Shown here: one piece after another, positions 14,929 to 17,194 of the stretch | Layout: every line of letters starts with the position of its first letter | Position numbering within the stretch: the first letter of the stretch is position 1 | Source: Lachnospiraceae bacterium UBA7188 | Lineage (GTDB): Bacteria; Bacillota; Clostridia; Lachnospirales; Lachnospiraceae | Assembly: GCA_002490995.1 (NCBI GenBank) | Contig: DKVC01000286.1 | Span: forward strand, 1-17,194 | Reading direction: 5' to 3' | Length of the DNA: 17,194 nucleotides | The notes under the pieces: generated by a model | What the model saw: only the letters and a program-made list of their open reading frames with translations | Told to the model about the DNA's origin: nothing | Database searches by the model: none | Program-made: the position numbers and the translations under genes

Positions 14929-16100
14929 TTTTATCCTGCTCCACCGGGGGCGGGCATCATATGGCGGCAGAGGCGGTGCAGGAGGCACTGATACGCAGAG
15001 GGCACCGGGCGGATATGCTGGACCCCTATACCCTGTGCGGCAGCCATATGGATGAGAAGGTGGGAAACTGCTATATTAAATGCGCGCAAAGGGCACCCTG
15101 GCTCTTCGGGTTTATTTACCTGCTGGGGAACCTGTACAGGCGGCTGCCGTTTAAATCTCCGGTCTATTTTGTGAACCGGCGTATGGCGGATCTCATGCAG
15201 CAGTTCCTAGAGGCTCACTCCTATGACCTGATTATTACCACCCATATTTTTCCGGGAGAAATATTGACGTATTTAAGAGAAAAAGATGTTGCCCTGCCGA
15301 AGATTCTCTATATTGCCACAGACTATACCTGCATCCCCTTTACCGAAGAAATCGACTGCGACTATTATCTGGTGCCGGAGGGGACAGAGCAGGAATTCCG
15401 CTCCCGTGGAATCCCTTCCGAACGGGTTATTCCCATGGGCATTCCTGTGAGACAGGGGTTCCGGGAAGAAATGTCACGGGAAAAGGCAGTGGAAAGCCTG
15501 GGGTTAGATCCCGATAAACATTACATCCTTCTGGCAGGCGGAAGCATCGGCGCGGGGAAGATCCTGCAGGCTATGAAAATCCTCCGGAATTATCTGGAAG
15601 AGCATGAGGACACCGTGCTGATTGTCATCGCCGGGACGAATAAGAAGCTGTATGACAGGCTGAAGGAAGGGTACGGGGAGATGCCGGGGATTATGCTGCT
15701 GCGCAGGACGGAGTGCATGGCGGAATATCTGAAGGCATGTGACCTGTATCTTTCCAAACCGGGCGGCATTTCAGCCACGGAGGCAGCGGTTGCCAATATT
15801 CCGCTGATTCATATCTCGCCTATTCCCGGGTGTGAGACAAAAAACAAACGCTTTTTCGAGAAAACCGGTATGAGTAAATACGTTCCGAATCTACGAAAAG
15901 AGCTGATACCCGCCATGGAACTGCTGCGGGACGAAGAAGCCGTGGGACAGATGAAGGAAGCCCAGCGGAAACAGATAGACCCGCTCTCGGCGGAGAAAAT
16001 TGCTGTTTTTGCGGAGAAGGCGGTTCGGCCGGAGGGAAGTTCCCGCCGTTTTCATGCAGGACACGGGACGAAGGAGAACGTCTGCCTGATTACCGATTAA
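14916..16100 (+). CDS. Diacylglycerol glycosyltransferase of the UgtP / MGDG-synthase family (GT28)
   Basis: The protein has 394 residues from ATG 14916, preferred over ATG 14898 because AGGTGA lies 7 nt upstream; the longer start has only a poor site. The N-terminal MGDG-synthase domain has LSCSTGGGHHMAAEA (7-21) and TTHIFPGE (108-115). The C-terminal UDP-sugar-binding half has LLAGGSIGAGK (205-215) and the signature SKPGGISATEA (280-290). Such enzymes transfer glucose or galactose from UDP-sugar to diacylglycerol on the inner face of the membrane, making glycolipids and lipoteichoic-acid anchors. The related undecaprenyl enzyme MurG is less like it. The overlap with the PlsY gene suggests coupled supply of lipid backbone and its glycosylation. 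Sugar specificity cannot be read from sequence. The last 30 residues are probably not part of the fold. Confidence 0.87.
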   Translation: MEALILSCSTGGGHHMAAEAVQEALIRRGHRADMLDPYTLCGSHMDEKVGNCYIKCAQRAPWLFGFIYLLGNLYRRLPFKSPVYFVNRRMADLMQQFLEAHSYDLIITTHIFPGEILTYLREKDVALPKILYIATDYTCIPFTEEIDCDYYLVPEGTEQEFRSRGIPSERVIPMGIPVRQGFREEMSREKAVESLGLDPDKHYILLAGGSIGAGKILQAMKILRNYLEEHEDTVLIVIAGTNKKLYDRLKEGYGEMPGIMLLRRTECMAEYLKACDLYLSKPGGISATEAAVANIPLIHISPIPGCETKNKRFFEKTGMSKYVPNLRKELIPAMELLRDEEAVGQMKEAQRKQIDPLSAEKIAVFAEKAVRPEGSSRRFHAGHGTKENVCLITD

Positions 16101-16142
16101 GTCCATATAGTATTTTTATACAGAGTATTCGAAGGCATGTAC

Positions 16143-16166
16143 GCCGGGAAGAGGCCATTTCCTGGC
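16143..16166. repeat. Hairpin in the gap between the glycosyltransferase and citrate synthase genes
   Basis: GCCGGGAA (16143-16150) pairs with TTCCTGGC (16159-16166) with one G-U pair and an 8-nt loop. No T-run follows, so it is not a clear terminator. The 264-bp gap otherwise holds the promoter at 16259. Confidence 0.35.
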
Positions 16167-16258
16167 ATTGCTGGTTCGCTACACTGATGTAAAACGGGCG
16201 TTTTGTCGCAATTTCACAAATTCGTCTGAAAGCCGGGAAAAGTTTTATACAATTTTTA

Positions 16259-16288
16259 TTGACACAGGGTATGTTAAAACGGTAAAAT
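16259..16288 (+). promoter_or_regulatory. Promoter of the citrate synthase gene
   Basis: A consensus TTGACA (16259-16264), an 18-nt spacer and TAAAAT (16283-16288) form a strong sigma-A promoter. The start site would be near 16295 with a 70-nt leader that ends in AGGAGG at 16351-16356. Confidence 0.75.
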
Positions 16289-16364
16289 AGAAGATAAGTT
16301 GCTTCGACAGAAAGGTTCGATACTTGTTGTGAGAGGGTTTGTGAAGGAATAGGAGGAAGTTTTA

Positions 16365-17194
16365 TTGAAGAAAAATGAAATGCTTTTGAATGATTATGCA
16401 AAATTATGCAGAGAGGCGGATCATCTGGAGCCGGAGATGTTCGATAAATATGAAGTCCAGAGGGGATTGCGTGATAAGAACGGAAACGGCGTGGTCACCG
16501 GGCTGACCAATATATCCAGCATCGAAGCGTTCAAGATGGTAGACGGCGTGAAGACACCCTGTGAGGGAAAATTGTGGTACCGGGGTTATGACTGTATAGA
16601 GCTGGTAAAAGGATTCCGGGAGAGGGGATTCGGATTTGAGGAGATTTCCTACCTGCTGCTGTTCGGTAAGCTGCCGGATGTGAAGCAGTTAAAGCAGTTT
16701 CGGGACATCCTGGCTGCGAACAGGACACTGCCCACCAATTTCACAAGGGATGTCATCATGAAGGCACCCAGCAATGATATCATGAATTCGCTGACCAGGA
16801 GCGTGCTGACCCTGGCTTCCTATGATAAAAACTGCAGCGACACGTCCATTGAAAATGTGCTGCGGCAGTGTATGAGCCTGATCGGGGTATTTCCCATGCT
16901 GGCAGTCTATGCCTATCACGCGTATAATCATTATCAGAATGACGAAAGTATGTACATACACCGTCCTTCCAAAAAGCTGTCCACTGCAGAGAATCTGCTG
17001 ATGATGCTCCGGCCTGACAAGGAGTACACGGAACTGGAGGCAAAAGTGCTGGATATCGCACTGGTTCTGCATATGGAGCATGGCGGCGGTAACAACTCCA
17101 CCTTTACCACGCATCTGGTTTCCTCCTCCGGCACGGACACCTACTCCGTCATCGCAGCCTCCTTAGGCTCCCTGAAAGGCCCCAAGCACGGCGG
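16365..17194 (+). CDS. Citrate synthase, N-terminal part (3' end off the window)
   Basis: The open frame has 276 codons to the right edge. The start is TTG at 16365, 8 nt after AGGAGG; the first ATG in frame (16380) is too far from it. The enzyme joins acetyl-CoA and oxaloacetate to citrate in the cytoplasm, which in anaerobic Clostridia mainly feeds 2-oxoglutarate and glutamate synthesis. Evidence: LWYRGYDCIELV near residue 65, the block LHMEHGGGNNSTF with the first catalytic His, and GPKHGG at the edge with the second. The catalytic Asp lies beyond the window. A 2-methylcitrate synthase of the same family cannot be ruled out. It has its own promoter, so it is separate from the lipid operon upstream. 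Confidence 0.9.
   Translation, partial: MKKNEMLLNDYAKLCREADHLEPEMFDKYEVQRGLRDKNGNGVVTGLTNISSIEAFKMVDGVKTPCEGKLWYRGYDCIELVKGFRERGFGFEEISYLLLFGKLPDVKQLKQFRDILAANRTLPTNFTRDVIMKAPSNDIMNSLTRSVLTLASYDKNCSDTSIENVLRQCMSLIGVFPMLAVYAYHAYNHYQNDESMYIHRPSKKLSTAENLLMMLRPDKEYTELEAKVLDIALVLHMEHGGGNNSTFTTHLVSSSGTDTYSVIAASLGSLKGPKHG

Noticed and set aside
16191..16206. AAAAC...GTTTT stem as terminator of the lipid operon
   Set aside because: The stem has only five weak pairs and is not followed by a T-run; no convincing terminator was found in 16101-16258.

Overview
The window looks like a chromosomal segment from an anaerobic gut Firmicute, most likely a Lachnospiraceae-type Clostridium relative. This is inferred from strong AGGAGG ribosome-binding sites, sigma-A-type promoters, LPXTG surface proteins with His/Cys 'HTHTEECY' repeats, a BTAD-type regulator with a GGDEF-like tail, and AAA-ATPase/PD-(D/E)XK (DUF1703) proteins. 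No rRNA, tRNA, CRISPR array or intact transposase was seen.

Region 1 (1-9510, minus strand) is a surface-protein locus. In transcription order it holds a winged-helix/BTAD regulator (9368-8175), a 125-residue protein I cannot name (8088-7711), a 2028-residue LPETG-anchored protein (7677-1591), and a pilin-like isopeptide-domain protein that runs off the left edge (1483-1). The giant protein carries about 33 His-x-His/Cys motifs, a fibro-slime-like domain and a Cna-B-like domain. The gap between the regulator and the small gene holds direct ATAACC repeats with an 11-bp period, 9 bp upstream of a TATAGT box. This is the geometry known for SARP/BTAD activators, so the regulator probably switches on the three downstream genes. 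Base composition changes inside the giant gene: the repeat half is GC-rich, the rest and the pilin gene are AT-richer.

Region 2 (9673-13870) holds two divergent AAA-ATPase-like/PD-(D/E)XK genes (11433-9673 minus, 12272-13870 plus). They flank a 5'-truncated sugar-nucleotide epimerase/dehydratase that now begins at its YxxxK motif (11680-12201). One of the two nucleases has a threefold 9-residue micro-repeat inserted in its catalytic core.

Region 3 (13871-14271) is non-coding. It holds an imperfect inverted repeat with alternative pairings, a clear intrinsic terminator, and a promoter whose -35 region is replaced by three GTTGAA boxes at exact 11-bp spacing, an OmpR/PhoB-type operator layout.

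Region 4 (14272-16100, plus) is an overlapping two-gene lipid operon: a PlsY-type glycerol-3-phosphate acyltransferase and a diacylglycerol glycosyltransferase of the UgtP/MGDG-synthase family. Together they would make a membrane-lipid precursor and a glycolipid. Region 5 (16259-17194, plus) is a promoter and the first 276 codons of a citrate synthase that begins with TTG.
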